A stretch of DNA of 64,000 nucleotides from Pseudomonas arsenicoxydans (GTDB lineage: Bacteria; Pseudomonadota; Gammaproteobacteria; Pseudomonadales; Pseudomonadaceae), in contig NZ_RCZE01000010.1 in assembly GCF_006438915.1 (NCBI RefSeq), forward strand, positions 225,360 to 289,359. The letters run 5' to 3'. Below, one piece after another: positions 30,162 to 38,700 of the stretch. Below the pieces are notes generated by a model. The model was not told where the DNA came from. It was given only the letters and a program-made list of their open reading frames with translations, and ran no database searches. Made by a program: the position numbers and the translations under genes. Position 1 is the stretch's first letter, and every line of letters begins with the position of its first letter.

Positions 30162-31058
30162 CTACAGGCCAACTTCAGTCTGATCCAGCCGTTCGCGCAA
30201 AAACTCGATCAACGCTTGCACCGGGCGCGAACTCTGGCGGTGCTGCGGATAGACCGCTGACAATCTCAACGGCTCAGGCCGAAACACGTCCAGCACCGGC
30301 ACCAGCCTGCCGTCCTTCAAGGCTTCGCCGACGATAAACGTCGGCAGGTAAGTAATCCCCATCCCGGCAATCGCCGCGTCCTTGAGCAACTCCCCATTGT
30401 TGACCCGCATCCTGCCCGTGACATTGACGGTCAGCGGTTTGCCCTGCCCTTCAAAACGCCATTGCACCTGGCGACTGTGGCCATAGGGCAGGCAGTCATG
30501 GCCGTGCAAGTCTTCGGGTCTGAGCGGCGTTCCACGTTCGGCCAGGTACGTCGGGCTGGCGCAGTACACACGCTGGATAGACGCGATGCGTCGCGCGATC
30601 AGCGTCGAGTCTTCGAGAATGCCGATACGCAACGCCAGGTCATAGCCCTCACTGAGCAAGTCCACCGGGCGATCGCTCAGGTCCACTTCCACGGCGACAT
30701 CACGATAACGCTGCAAGAACACCGGCAGCAGACACCCCAAATGCGCGACCGCAAACGACAACGGTGCGCTGATGCGAACGGTGCCGCGTGGCTCGGTGGT
30801 CTGCCCGGCAATACTCTGCTCCACCTGTTCGACCTCGCCAAGCAGGCGCAAGGCTGACTCGTAATAACTCTGCCCCAGTGGGGTGACGTCCAGCCGCCGG
30901 GTCGAGCGATTGAGCAAGCGCACGCCCAGGCGCTCTTCGAGTTGCATCAAACGCCGGCTGACGAACTGCTTGGACAGCCCCAATTGATCAGCCGCCGCGG
31001 TGAAGCTGCCAGAGTCCATGACCTGGCAAAAAATACGCATATCTTCGAACGGGTTCAT
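30162..31058 (-). CDS. LysR-family transcriptional regulator
   Basis: A 298-residue regulator with an N-terminal winged helix-turn-helix (M-N-P-F-E-D-M-R-I-F-C-Q-V-M-D-S-G-S-F-T-A-A-A; recognition region S-K-Q-F-V-S-R-R-L). The LysR substrate-binding domain (about 90-295) follows, with G-T-V-R-I-S-A-P and the G-M-G-I-T-Y-L-P motif. It is divergent from the secreted esterase gene at 31216, which it probably controls. The start at 31058 aligns with the family N-terminus; the open frame upstream is intergenic. Confidence 0.92.
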   Translation of the reverse strand: MNPFEDMRIFCQVMDSGSFTAAADQLGLSKQFVSRRLMQLEERLGVRLLNRSTRRLDVTPLGQSYYESALRLLGEVEQVEQSIAGQTTEPRGTVRISAPLSFAVAHLGCLLPVFLQRYRDVAVEVDLSDRPVDLLSEGYDLALRIGILEDSTLIARRIASIQRVYCASPTYLAERGTPLRPEDLHGHDCLPYGHSRQVQWRFEGQGKPLTVNVTGRMRVNNGELLKDAAIAGMGITYLPTFIVGEALKDGRLVPVLDVFRPEPLRLSAVYPQHRQSSRPVQALIEFLRERLDQTEVGL

Positions 31059-31215
31059 TGTCACGCTCTGGTTGACAGTCAAACACTTTATAGCCGCTTT
31101 TTCGCTTATCGGCATCCTATTAATCTGTGTCCACGGTGTTGCTGAGGCCCGAACCACAGCGCCAACAGCAACCTGGACCTTCGGTAATCAACTTCTAACT
31201 AAAAAGGATTTACCC

Positions 31216-32235
31216 ATGAACCTCGTCAAAAAAACCCTGACCGCGTCCCTCCTCGCCCTCTCCATCGGCAACGCATTTGCCGCCGGCAGCCCAGGTGTCG
31301 AACACAACACCCAGGCTTTCCTCGAGGCCCTCGCCGCCGGTGGTGGCAAGCCGCTTGAGCAGATGAGCCCGAAGGATGCCCGTGCAGTGCTGACCGGTGC
31401 ACAGAATTCGGTAAAGGTTGATCTGTCGGGTGTGGACGTCAGCGACCGCGCCATCAAGGTCGATGGGCAAACCATCAACCTGAAAATCGTGCGTCCAGCG
31501 AAGGTCAAAGGCGAATTGCCGGTGTTCATGTTCTTCCACGGTGGCGGTTGGGTATTGGGCGATTACCCGACTCACCAACGCTTGATCCACGACCTGGTGG
31601 TCGGCTCCGGCGCTGTCGCGGTGTATGTCGACTACACACCGTCGCCGGAAGCGCACTACCCGACTGCGATTAATCAGGCCTACGCCGCGACTCGTTGGGT
31701 GGCCGAGCATGGCAAGGAGATCGGCGTCGACGGCAAGCGTCTGGCTGTAGCGGGCAACAGCGTCGGCGGCAACATGGCGGCCGTTGTCGCACTGATGGCC
31801 AAGGAACAGAAAACCCCGGCGCTGCGCTTCCAGTTGTTGATGTGGCCAGTGACCAACGCCCGGTTCGACACCGGTTCGTACCAGCAATTTGCCGAAGGCC
31901 ACTTCCTCACCAAAGGGATGATGAATTGGTTCTGGGACAGCTACACCACCGACCAGACTGAACGTGCGCAGATCCATGCCTCGCCGTTGCAAGCCAGCGC
32001 CGAACAGCTTAAAGGCTTACCCGCCGCATTGGTGCAAACCGCCGAGTTCGACGTGTTGCGCGATGAAGGCGAAGCCTATGCCCGTCACCTCGACGCGGCG
32101 GGTGTTCCAGTCACGTCCGTGCGCTACAACGGCATGATTCACGACTTCGGCCTGCTCAATCCACTCAGCCAGATACCGGAAGTGAAAGCCGCGGTTCGCC
32201 AAGCGGCACTGGAACTCAAGACTCATCTGAACTGA
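31216..32235 (+). CDS. Secreted alpha/beta hydrolase, HSL-type esterase
   Basis: A 339-residue protein with a signal peptide (about 1-23, A-F-A-A). It has the hormone-sensitive-lipase oxyanion motif H-G-G-G (residues near 112), the nucleophile elbow G-N-S-V-G-G (Ser near 184), and Asp and His in the expected places (F-D-V-L-R-D-E and H-D-F). It is likely a periplasmic carboxylesterase of unknown substrate. It is divergent from the LysR gene with about 157 bases between, which fits LysR control. Confidence 0.9.
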   Translation: MNLVKKTLTASLLALSIGNAFAAGSPGVEHNTQAFLEALAAGGGKPLEQMSPKDARAVLTGAQNSVKVDLSGVDVSDRAIKVDGQTINLKIVRPAKVKGELPVFMFFHGGGWVLGDYPTHQRLIHDLVVGSGAVAVYVDYTPSPEAHYPTAINQAYAATRWVAEHGKEIGVDGKRLAVAGNSVGGNMAAVVALMAKEQKTPALRFQLLMWPVTNARFDTGSYQQFAEGHFLTKGMMNWFWDSYTTDQTERAQIHASPLQASAEQLKGLPAALVQTAEFDVLRDEGEAYARHLDAAGVPVTSVRYNGMIHDFGLLNPLSQIPEVKAAVRQAALELKTHLN

Positions 32236-32304
32236 GTCCCCTTAAAGGAGCCTGCCCTCGTGCAGGCTTTTTCCTGTCTGCCCTTTTGAAAACGGAGTTT
32301 CCCC

Positions 32305-33732
32305 ATGTCCTTTGTCCTGGGTCATCTGCTGGCGTGGAGCGCGGTGTTGTTGGTGATCGACGCGCTGCTCTGGCACCTCGCGCCGTTCAACCATCGCGTC
32401 ACGCGGGTCGGCGTGCGCCTGGCGCTGTTCCTGATGTTCAGCGCGCTGGTCATCAACGCCGGTGTCAGCCCGTTGCAGGCACCGCTGTTTGCCGAGGACC
32501 GGGTGGCGCAGTTGGGCGCCACGGCGCTGGGTATTCTCTGGTGGCTTTACGCCGCGCGCGTGCTCACCGAAGTCATCGGCCTGGTGTTGATGCGCCGTGT
32601 CGGTCACAGCGGTCGATTGTTGCAGGACGTGATTGGTGCGCTGGTGTTTCTGATCGCCATCGTGGCGGCGGCCGGTTATGTGCTGGAACTGCCGGTGAAA
32701 GGTTTGCTGGCGACGTCTGGCGTCGTCGCCATCGTCGTCGGTCTGGCGCTGCAAAGTACCTTGAGCGATGTGTTTTCCGGGATCGTGCTCAATACCACCA
32801 AGCCGTATCAGGTGGATGACTTTGTGGTGATCGACGGTGTTGAAGGCAAGGTGCTGGACATCGACTGGCGCGCCACGCACCTGCTGACCAGCGCCGGCAC
32901 CACAGCGGTAGTGCCAAACTCGGTGGCGGCCAAAGCAAAAATCGTCAATCTCAGCCGGCCAAGCAACATGCACGGCGTGTCGATCAGCATTCAAGTGCCG
33001 AACAACATCCGCCCGCGCCGGGTGCTGGACGCACTCGACCGCACGCTTCAGGGCAGCAGCAGTTTGCTGCTCAACCCGGCCCCCAAAGCCGTGCTCAAAG
33101 AGACTGGCGAAACCATGTCCGTATACGTGGCCAGCGGCTTTATCGCCGACCTGAGCAAGAAAAGCGAAGTGCGCAATCAATTGTTCGACCTGGCGCATCG
33201 GCACCTCGAAGCGGCGGGCATTTCACGGCAACTCGACGGCGTGATTGAACCGACAACCCGCGCACGGGCGTTGCTCGACGAGGTGAAAATCTTCCGTTCC
33301 CTGAGCGAGGATGAGCGCGATCAAATGGCCCGGTCGATGGTTGCGCAGCAGTACGCGGCCGGTCAGGTGGTGCTGGACGTCGGCGAAGTTCCGGACAGCT
33401 TGATGGTCATCGCAACCGGTGTGGTCAGCGCGACCGTGCCGGACGGCGCAGGGCACACCGAAGCCGGACGCATGGGCCCGAGCGAAGTGATGGGTGAACA
33501 GAGCATCCTCACCGATACGCCGTCCCAAGCGACCTTCACCACGTTGACCTCGTGCATCATTTACCGGATCGACAAATCGCTGACCCGCAGTTGCATGGAA
33601 CAACGGGTTGAAGTGGGTCGGGCGTTGAACAAGTTGCAGGCAGTTAGGCAGCAGAACAGTCGGCTGGCGTTGATGGCCAAACCGCTACCGATCAAGAAAG
33701 GAGGGTTCCTGAGCTGGCTGCAAACACGTTAG
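32305..33732 (+). CDS. MscS-type mechanosensitive channel with C-terminal cyclic-nucleotide-binding domain
   Basis: A 475-residue membrane protein. About four or five membrane segments in the first 155 residues end in the pore-lining helix (V-V-A-I-V-V-G-L-A-L-Q-S-T-L). The MscS beta domain follows (D-D-F-V-V-I-D-G-V-E-G-K-V, T-T-A-V-V-P-N-S). Residues about 325-440 form a cNMP-binding-like beta roll (Y-A-A-G-Q-V-V-L-D-V-G-E, M-G-E-Q-S-I-L-T-D-T). Such fusions would gate an osmotic channel by nucleotide binding. The phosphate-binding Arg typical of cAMP sites is not obvious. Confidence 0.88.
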   Translation: MSFVLGHLLAWSAVLLVIDALLWHLAPFNHRVTRVGVRLALFLMFSALVINAGVSPLQAPLFAEDRVAQLGATALGILWWLYAARVLTEVIGLVLMRRVGHSGRLLQDVIGALVFLIAIVAAAGYVLELPVKGLLATSGVVAIVVGLALQSTLSDVFSGIVLNTTKPYQVDDFVVIDGVEGKVLDIDWRATHLLTSAGTTAVVPNSVAAKAKIVNLSRPSNMHGVSISIQVPNNIRPRRVLDALDRTLQGSSSLLLNPAPKAVLKETGETMSVYVASGFIADLSKKSEVRNQLFDLAHRHLEAAGISRQLDGVIEPTTRARALLDEVKIFRSLSEDERDQMARSMVAQQYAAGQVVLDVGEVPDSLMVIATGVVSATVPDGAGHTEAGRMGPSEVMGEQSILTDTPSQATFTTLTSCIIYRIDKSLTRSCMEQRVEVGRALNKLQAVRQQNSRLALMAKPLPIKKGGFLSWLQTR

Positions 33733-33751
33733 GCAAACAGCATCTGCTGTT

Positions 33752-33842
33752 TGTGGCGAGGGAGCTTGCTCCCGCTGGGCTGCGTAGCGGCCCCATTTTT
33801 GTGAGCGCTGCGCACTCAAGCGGGAGCAAGCTCCCTCGCCAC
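33752..33842. repeat. REP-type inverted repeat
   Basis: Arms TGTGGCGAGGGAGCTTGCTC and GAGCAAGCTCCCTCGCCACA, the same subfamily as 20444-20549 and 47751-47849. Confidence 0.9.
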
Positions 33843-33872
33843 ATGTACTGCATCAACTGCAGGACAGTGGGC

Positions 33873-33904
33873 AAAAAAATGCCCGCTCATTGCGGGCATT
33901 TTTT
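33873..33904. terminator. Bidirectional terminator
   Basis: AAAAAATGCCCGC pairs with GCGGGCATTTTTT around a five-base loop. It separates the convergent channel gene and the YcaC-like gene, with T runs on both strands. Confidence 0.9.
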
Positions 33905-33916
33905 GTGCGGCGAGAC

Positions 33917-34543
33917 TTACTTCGACGTCAGCACCGAGTAGCTGTTCATCAAATTGCGATAGTTCGGAATGCGCGGCGACAGCAAGTTCGCCAGGCCTTC
34001 CATGTCGTTGCGCCAGTCGCCCTGCAGTTCGCAAGCTACCGCGAACCAGTTGACCAGTTGCGCACCGGCCGCGGACATACGCGCCCACGCCGCTTGCTGC
34101 ACGGTTTCGTTGAAGGTGCCCGAGGCGTCGGTGACGACGAACACTTCAAAGCCTTCCGCCAGTGCCGACAGTGTCGGGAAGGTCACGCAAACGTCAGTCA
34201 CTACACCGGCGATGATCAACTGCTTGCGACCCGTGGCTTTGACGGCTTTGACGAAGTCTTCGTTGTCCCAGGCGTTGATCTGGCCTGGACGCGGGATGTA
34301 CGGCGCGTCCGGGAACAGCTCCTTGAGCTCCGGCACCATCGGGCCGTTCGGGCCGTTTTCAAAGCTGGTGGTGAGGATGGTCGGCAGTTTGAAGAACTTG
34401 GCCAGGTCCGCGAGGGCCAGCACGTTGTTCTTGAATTCGTTGGGCGAGAAATCCTGGACCAGCGAAATCAGGCCGGTCTGGTGATCGACCAACAGGACAA
34501 CAGCATCGTCTTTGTTCAGGCGTTTATACGGAACGTTGCTCAT
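33917..34543 (-). CDS. YcaC-type isochorismatase-fold hydrolase
   Basis: A 208-residue cytoplasmic protein. The cysteine-hydrolase fold is shown by V-V-L-L-V-D-H-Q-T-G-L (catalytic Asp near residue 20), the R-P-G-Q-I-N-A-W region, a Lys in the middle, and I-I-A-G-V-V-T-D-V-C-V-T with the nucleophilic Cys near 118. It resembles E. coli YcaC, an octameric hydrolase of unknown substrate. It lies 68 bases downstream of the amidohydrolase and is probably the last gene of the DoxX/monooxygenase/amidohydrolase operon. Confidence 0.92.
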   Translation of the reverse strand: MSNVPYKRLNKDDAVVLLVDHQTGLISLVQDFSPNEFKNNVLALADLAKFFKLPTILTTSFENGPNGPMVPELKELFPDAPYIPRPGQINAWDNEDFVKAVKATGRKQLIIAGVVTDVCVTFPTLSALAEGFEVFVVTDASGTFNETVQQAAWARMSAAGAQLVNWFAVACELQGDWRNDMEGLANLLSPRIPNYRNLMNSYSVLTSK

Positions 34544-34611
34544 GTGAAACTCCTCGATGGTTGGTTTTTACGTCGAGCGCCGATGCAGTCCATCGGCGCT
34601 TTTTATGATCG

Positions 34612-36450
34612 TCAGAACGCGAAGCATGAGCAGCCAAAGGCGCCCCAGAAACCGGCAAAATCGCTGACCGGCGCATTCGACAAACGCGCCTTTTCATGGC
34701 TGTGGGCATGCACGCCGCACGGCCCGCTGCAATGGTGAACCTGCGCCTGCATCGGCGAGGTCGGACGCCAGTGACCCGGCACCTTGACCACCGGCGACCA
34801 GTCCGGCAGTACCGGCACGCTGGCCGGTCCGAGTTTTTCGAAGTCGCCGGCGGCGTACACCACCTTGCCGCCGACCACGGTCAGCACAGATTCAATCCAC
34901 TTGATCGCTTCCTCGTCGACGCTGAAAAAGTCCGCGCTCAACGCCGCCACGTCCGCCAATTGGCCGACCTTGATCATGCCTTTCTTGCCCTGTTCGGAAG
35001 AGAACCAGGCGCTTCCATGGGTGAACAGCTCCAGCGCGGTCTGCCGGGACAGGCCTTCGGCATGCAGCTCAAGCCCTCCCACTGTCCGGCCGCTGACCAT
35101 CCAGTACAACGAGGTCCAAGGATTGTAGCTGGACACTCGCGTGGCATCGGTGCCAGCGCCGACCGGTACACCTTCGGCCAGCATGCGCTTGATCGGCGGC
35201 GTCGCTTCAGCGGCTTTGGCGCCGTAACGCTCGACAAAATATTCGCCCTGAAACGCCATCCGGTCCTGAATCGCAATACCACCGCCCAGCGCCCTCACCC
35301 TCTCGATGTTCTGCGGGGTGATGGTTTCAGCGTGGTCGAAAAACCACGGCAGACCGTTGAACGGAATGTCGCGATTGACCTTCTCGAACACATCGAGCAT
35401 GCGGCTGATCGATTCGTTGTAGGTGGCGTGCAAACGGAACGGCCAGCGCTGCTCGACGAGGTGGCGTACCACCGGTTCCAGTTCGTCTTCCATGGTTTGC
35501 GGCAGGTCCGGACGCGGTTCAAGGAAGTCTTCGAAATCCGCCGCCGAGAACACCAGCATTTCCCCGGCGCCGTTGTGCCGCAGGTAATCATCGCCCTGGT
35601 GCAGGGTCACGCTGCTGGTCCAGTTCTTGAAATCGGTCAGCTCTTCTTTCGGCTTCTGGGTGAACAGGTTGTAGGCAATGCGAATGGTCAGTTGCTGGTC
35701 CTTGGCCAGCTGCTCGATCACCTGATAGTCGTCCGGGTAATTCTGGAAACCACCGCCGGCATCGATAGCGCTGGTGAGGCCGAGGCGATTGAGTTCGCGC
35801 ATGAACTGGCGGGTCGAGTTGACCTGATATTCCAGCGGCAGCTTCGGCCCCTTGGCCAGCGTCGAGTACAGAATCATCGCGTTCGGTCGCGCGACCAGCA
35901 TGCCGGTCGGGTTGCCGTTGGCATCTCGGACAATTTCACCGCCCGGCGGATTCGGCGTATCGCGGGTGTAACCGGCAACACGCAGCGCCGCGCGGTTGAG
36001 CAAGGCGCGGTCGTACAAGTGCAGCACAAACACCGGGGTGTCTGGCGCGGCCTGGTTGAGCTCTTCGAGGGTCGGCATGCGTTTTTCGGCGAACTGGAAT
36101 TCGTTCCAGCCACCCACCACGCGCACCCATTGTGGGGTCGGCGTACGGTCGGCCTGCTCTTTGAGCATGCGCAACGCATCGACCACCGAAGGCACGCCTT
36201 CCCAGCGCAGTTCGAGGTTGTAGTTCAAACCGCCACGGATCAGGTGCAAGTGCGAGTCATTGAGGCCGGGGATGACGCAGCGGCCCTTGAGGTCGATGAC
36301 CTGCGTGCCCGACCCGCGCAGGGCCATGGCCTCGGCATCGGTGCCAACCGCGACAAAACGGCCGTCGCTGATGGCGACTGCACTGGCGAGCGGGTTTTCA
36401 CGGTCGACGGTATGAAATTGGCCATTGAACAAAATCAGATCGGCGTTCAT
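34612..36450 (-). CDS. Amidohydrolase (YtcJ-like) with Cys/His-rich tail
   Basis: A 612-residue metal-dependent hydrolase of the amidohydrolase_3/YtcJ class. It begins D-L-I-L-F-N-G-Q-F-H-T-V-D, has the metal motif H-L-H near residue 69 (N-D-S-H-L-H-L), a G-G-G-F-Q-N loop, D-H-A-E near 385 and G-A-G-T-D-A near 455. The last 40 residues carry H-H-C-S-G-P-C-G-V-H-A-H-S-H and a final C-S-C, an unusual tail that might bind metal. The start overlaps the upstream gene stop by four bases, so it is coupled. Confidence 0.9.
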   Translation of the reverse strand: MNADLILFNGQFHTVDRENPLASAVAISDGRFVAVGTDAEAMALRGSGTQVIDLKGRCVIPGLNDSHLHLIRGGLNYNLELRWEGVPSVVDALRMLKEQADRTPTPQWVRVVGGWNEFQFAEKRMPTLEELNQAAPDTPVFVLHLYDRALLNRAALRVAGYTRDTPNPPGGEIVRDANGNPTGMLVARPNAMILYSTLAKGPKLPLEYQVNSTRQFMRELNRLGLTSAIDAGGGFQNYPDDYQVIEQLAKDQQLTIRIAYNLFTQKPKEELTDFKNWTSSVTLHQGDDYLRHNGAGEMLVFSAADFEDFLEPRPDLPQTMEDELEPVVRHLVEQRWPFRLHATYNESISRMLDVFEKVNRDIPFNGLPWFFDHAETITPQNIERVRALGGGIAIQDRMAFQGEYFVERYGAKAAEATPPIKRMLAEGVPVGAGTDATRVSSYNPWTSLYWMVSGRTVGGLELHAEGLSRQTALELFTHGSAWFSSEQGKKGMIKVGQLADVAALSADFFSVDEEAIKWIESVLTVVGGKVVYAAGDFEKLGPASVPVLPDWSPVVKVPGHWRPTSPMQAQVHHCSGPCGVHAHSHEKARLSNAPVSDFAGFWGAFGCSCFAF

Positions 36451-37040
36451 CGCGTTTCCTTGGGCTGAGTGGAATGAGAGAGCCAAGGCGCAAACAGACG
36501 CGTGGCCATCGGCATGAACAGGTACACCACCGAAACGACGATGGTCAGCGTGATCAGAAACGTGGCAACCACGTAGTTGGAGAGCAAGGCGTTGAGCTGC
36601 AGCAGCGGCCCCCAAATCAACGGCACCAGCAACGTGTGCGGCAGAATCACCAGCAACGTCACCACGGCTTGCTTCCAGCGCGGCGGCGGTGGCGAAGCGG
36701 TGTCGGTCGATGGCGCGAACCAAAATTCATTGACCGGGTTGACCTCGGTCTGGTCGCCGTCGGCCAGCATCGGCGTGGCCAGGTTGACCAGGTCCAGCCG
36801 TTGCGGCGAATCGAGCCAATGCTGCATGGCTTCGGTGGTGCAAAAGCGCAGCACGCAGGTGTACATGTCGAGCCCGGCGTTTTTACCGCGCATCACGTCC
36901 ACGCCCAAGTGCCCTTCCTGCTGCCCGGCGATGCTGACGATATTGCGCAGCCACGCTTCGTAAGGCACCTCATAACCGGTCTTGACCCGGTGCTTGATGA
37001 CCAGGGTCACGACTTCTTCAAAAGGTTTGGATTCAGGCAT
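36447..37040 (-). CDS. Antibiotic-biosynthesis-monooxygenase-like protein with two C-terminal membrane segments
   Basis: A 197-residue protein. The first 100 residues form an ABM (dimeric alpha/beta barrel) domain, E-E-V-V-T-L-V-I-K-H-R-V, Y-E-A-W-L-R-N-I, Q-Q-E-G-H-L-G-V-D-V. Two hydrophobic helices (about 133-155 and 162-183) anchor it in the membrane. ABM proteins often handle quinones or aromatic electrophiles, and the DoxX neighbour (8-base overlap) supports a redox/detoxification operon. The start at 37040 follows the upstream overlap. Confidence 0.85.
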   Translation of the reverse strand: MPESKPFEEVVTLVIKHRVKTGYEVPYEAWLRNIVSIAGQQEGHLGVDVMRGKNAGLDMYTCVLRFCTTEAMQHWLDSPQRLDLVNLATPMLADGDQTEVNPVNEFWFAPSTDTASPPPPRWKQAVVTLLVILPHTLLVPLIWGPLLQLNALLSNYVVATFLITLTIVVSVVYLFMPMATRLFAPWLSHSTQPKETR

Positions 37041-37449
37041 AACGCAACGCTCCGGTGAATCTGACATTGAGCGCCAGCCGACCGGGCCCGGCGATAAAAA
37101 TGCTGGTGAACAGGATCAACAACAACCAGCCGAATTGCCCTTCTTCAAGGCTCCATTGCGGATGCACCACCACCAACGCCACCAGCAACACAGAAAAAAT
37201 CGGCAGGCAGGCCAACCGCACCAGCAACCCGACGATGATCAGCAACGGGCACAGCACTTCGGCGAAAATCGCCAGCATCAGCGTCAGGTTGGCGCCGAGG
37301 TGGAAAGGGTCTTCGATGACTTGCAGTTGAGCGCTGTAGTTAAGCAGCTTCGGCAAGCCGTGCACCCACAACAGGAACAGGCTGGCGCTGACCCGCAGAA
37401 ACAGCAGGCCCCAGTCCTGGACCCGCTCATCCCATTGCGCTGTGTTCAT
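37033..37449 (-). CDS. DoxX-family membrane protein
   Basis: A 138-residue protein with four membrane segments. L-L-F-L-R-V-S-A-S-L-F-L-L-W-V-H-G-L-P-K-L at the N-terminus and the G-L-L-V-R-L-A-C-L-P region are typical of the DoxX/DoxD superfamily. It is the first gene of the operon leading to the monooxygenase-like, amidohydrolase and YcaC-like genes. The family is linked to thiosulfate oxidation or oxidative-stress membrane complexes, but the exact role here is unknown. Confidence 0.9.
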   Translation of the reverse strand: MNTAQWDERVQDWGLLFLRVSASLFLLWVHGLPKLLNYSAQLQVIEDPFHLGANLTLMLAIFAEVLCPLLIIVGLLVRLACLPIFSVLLVALVVVHPQWSLEEGQFGWLLLILFTSIFIAGPGRLALNVRFTGALRYA

Positions 37450-37590
37450 GGGCTACCTGCACAAATAAAAAACCACCGGCAACAATGCGCCGGGACGTTT
37501 TTCGATAATGCCGGTGTGGGGGCGGGGAAAATTGGATGGGTGTGCTCTTTTTGTGGATGAGCACAGATCTACGAAACGACACAGGTCCAT

Positions 37591-37680
37591 TGTGGGAGCG
37601 GGCTTGCTCGCGAATGCGGTGTAACAGCCAACATCAATGCTGAATGACATACCGCATTCGCGAGCAAGCCCGCTCCCACA
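37591..37680. repeat. REP pair (REPIN)
   Basis: TGTGGGAGCGGGCTTGCTCG with its exact reverse complement 50 bases on. It lies between the DoxX and LysR genes. Confidence 0.92.
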
Positions 37681-37732
37681 GGAGGCCGGTGAATGCCAGG
37701 GTGAATTTTGTCAGTCCGGGAGGCCGTCGAAA

Positions 37733-38653
37733 TCAAGCCGGAATCGGTAAAGCCGCGGACATGAACTCGCTGATGCGCGAGCGCAACCAGCGCTCCGCCG
37801 GGTCGTTGTCATGCACCCCGCTCCAGGCCATCGACAACTGCGCCGCATCGATGGGAAACGGTGGATCCTCAGCGCGCAATCCGCAGCCTTCCACCAGCGC
37901 GCACGCGGCATAGTCCGGCACAGTGGCGATCATCTCGGTGCCGGCGAGCAAGGCGCGCAAGCCGCTGAACTGCGGCACGCCCAACACCACGCGACGGCTG
38001 CGCCCAAGCTTGGCCAGGTCGAGGTCGATGTTGCCGCTCAGGTCGCCGGAGAACGACACCATGGCGTGGGGCCGTTCGCAGTACTCATCCAGCGTCAGCG
38101 TGCCCGGACGCTTGTCCCCGCGCAGCACTTTGCAGGGAATATCGCGCAGCTTTTTACGCTTGGCGTTCGCCGGCAGGTCGGTGGTGTAGCTGACGCCCAC
38201 GGAGATTTCCCCGGAGGCCAGCAGCGCCGGCATCAGCAGGTAGTTGGCGCGGCGCACCACGACCACAATCCCCGGCGCCTCTTCTTGCAGTTGCCGCAGC
38301 AATGGCGGAAACAAGCCGAACTCGGCATCGTCCGACAGCCCGATACGAAACACATCACAACTGGTCGCCGGTTCAAACTCCTTGGCCCGGCTGACCGCGC
38401 CCGAGATCGTGTCCATCGCCGGCTGCAACTCCTTGAGAATCGCCAGTGCCCGAGCAGTCGGCTCCATACCGCGCCCGTTGCGCAGCAACAACGGATCGTC
38501 AAACAAATCGCGCAATCGCCCCAACGCCGCACTGACCGCTGGTTGGCCCATGAACAGTTTTTCCGCGACGCGGGTCAGGTTCTTTTCGAACATCAGTGCC
38601 TCGAAAATCACCAACAGGTTCATGTCGACGCGGCGCAGATCATTACGGTTCAT
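37733..38653 (-). CDS. LysR-family transcriptional regulator (NodD/LinR-like)
   Basis: A 306-residue regulator. The N-terminal domain reads R-R-V-D-M-N-L-L-V-I-F-E-A-L-M and M-G-Q-P-A-V-S-A-A-L-G-R-L-R, the signature of the LysR branch with PBP2_LTTR_like ligand domains (A-x-S-A-A-L-x-R-L-R-x-L-F-x-D-P-L-L). The C-terminal substrate-binding domain spans about 95-300. It lies upstream of the DoxX operon on the same strand and downstream of the metallo-beta-lactamase-fold gene; either could be its target. The start at 38653 matches the family. Confidence 0.92.
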   Translation of the reverse strand: MNRNDLRRVDMNLLVIFEALMFEKNLTRVAEKLFMGQPAVSAALGRLRDLFDDPLLLRNGRGMEPTARALAILKELQPAMDTISGAVSRAKEFEPATSCDVFRIGLSDDAEFGLFPPLLRQLQEEAPGIVVVVRRANYLLMPALLASGEISVGVSYTTDLPANAKRKKLRDIPCKVLRGDKRPGTLTLDEYCERPHAMVSFSGDLSGNIDLDLAKLGRSRRVVLGVPQFSGLRALLAGTEMIATVPDYAACALVEGCGLRAEDPPFPIDAAQLSMAWSGVHDNDPAERWLRSRISEFMSAALPIPA

Positions 38654-38700
38654 AAGCACGGTTCCCTTGTGTGTTGAGCCAGGCACGAAACGCTGAGACT

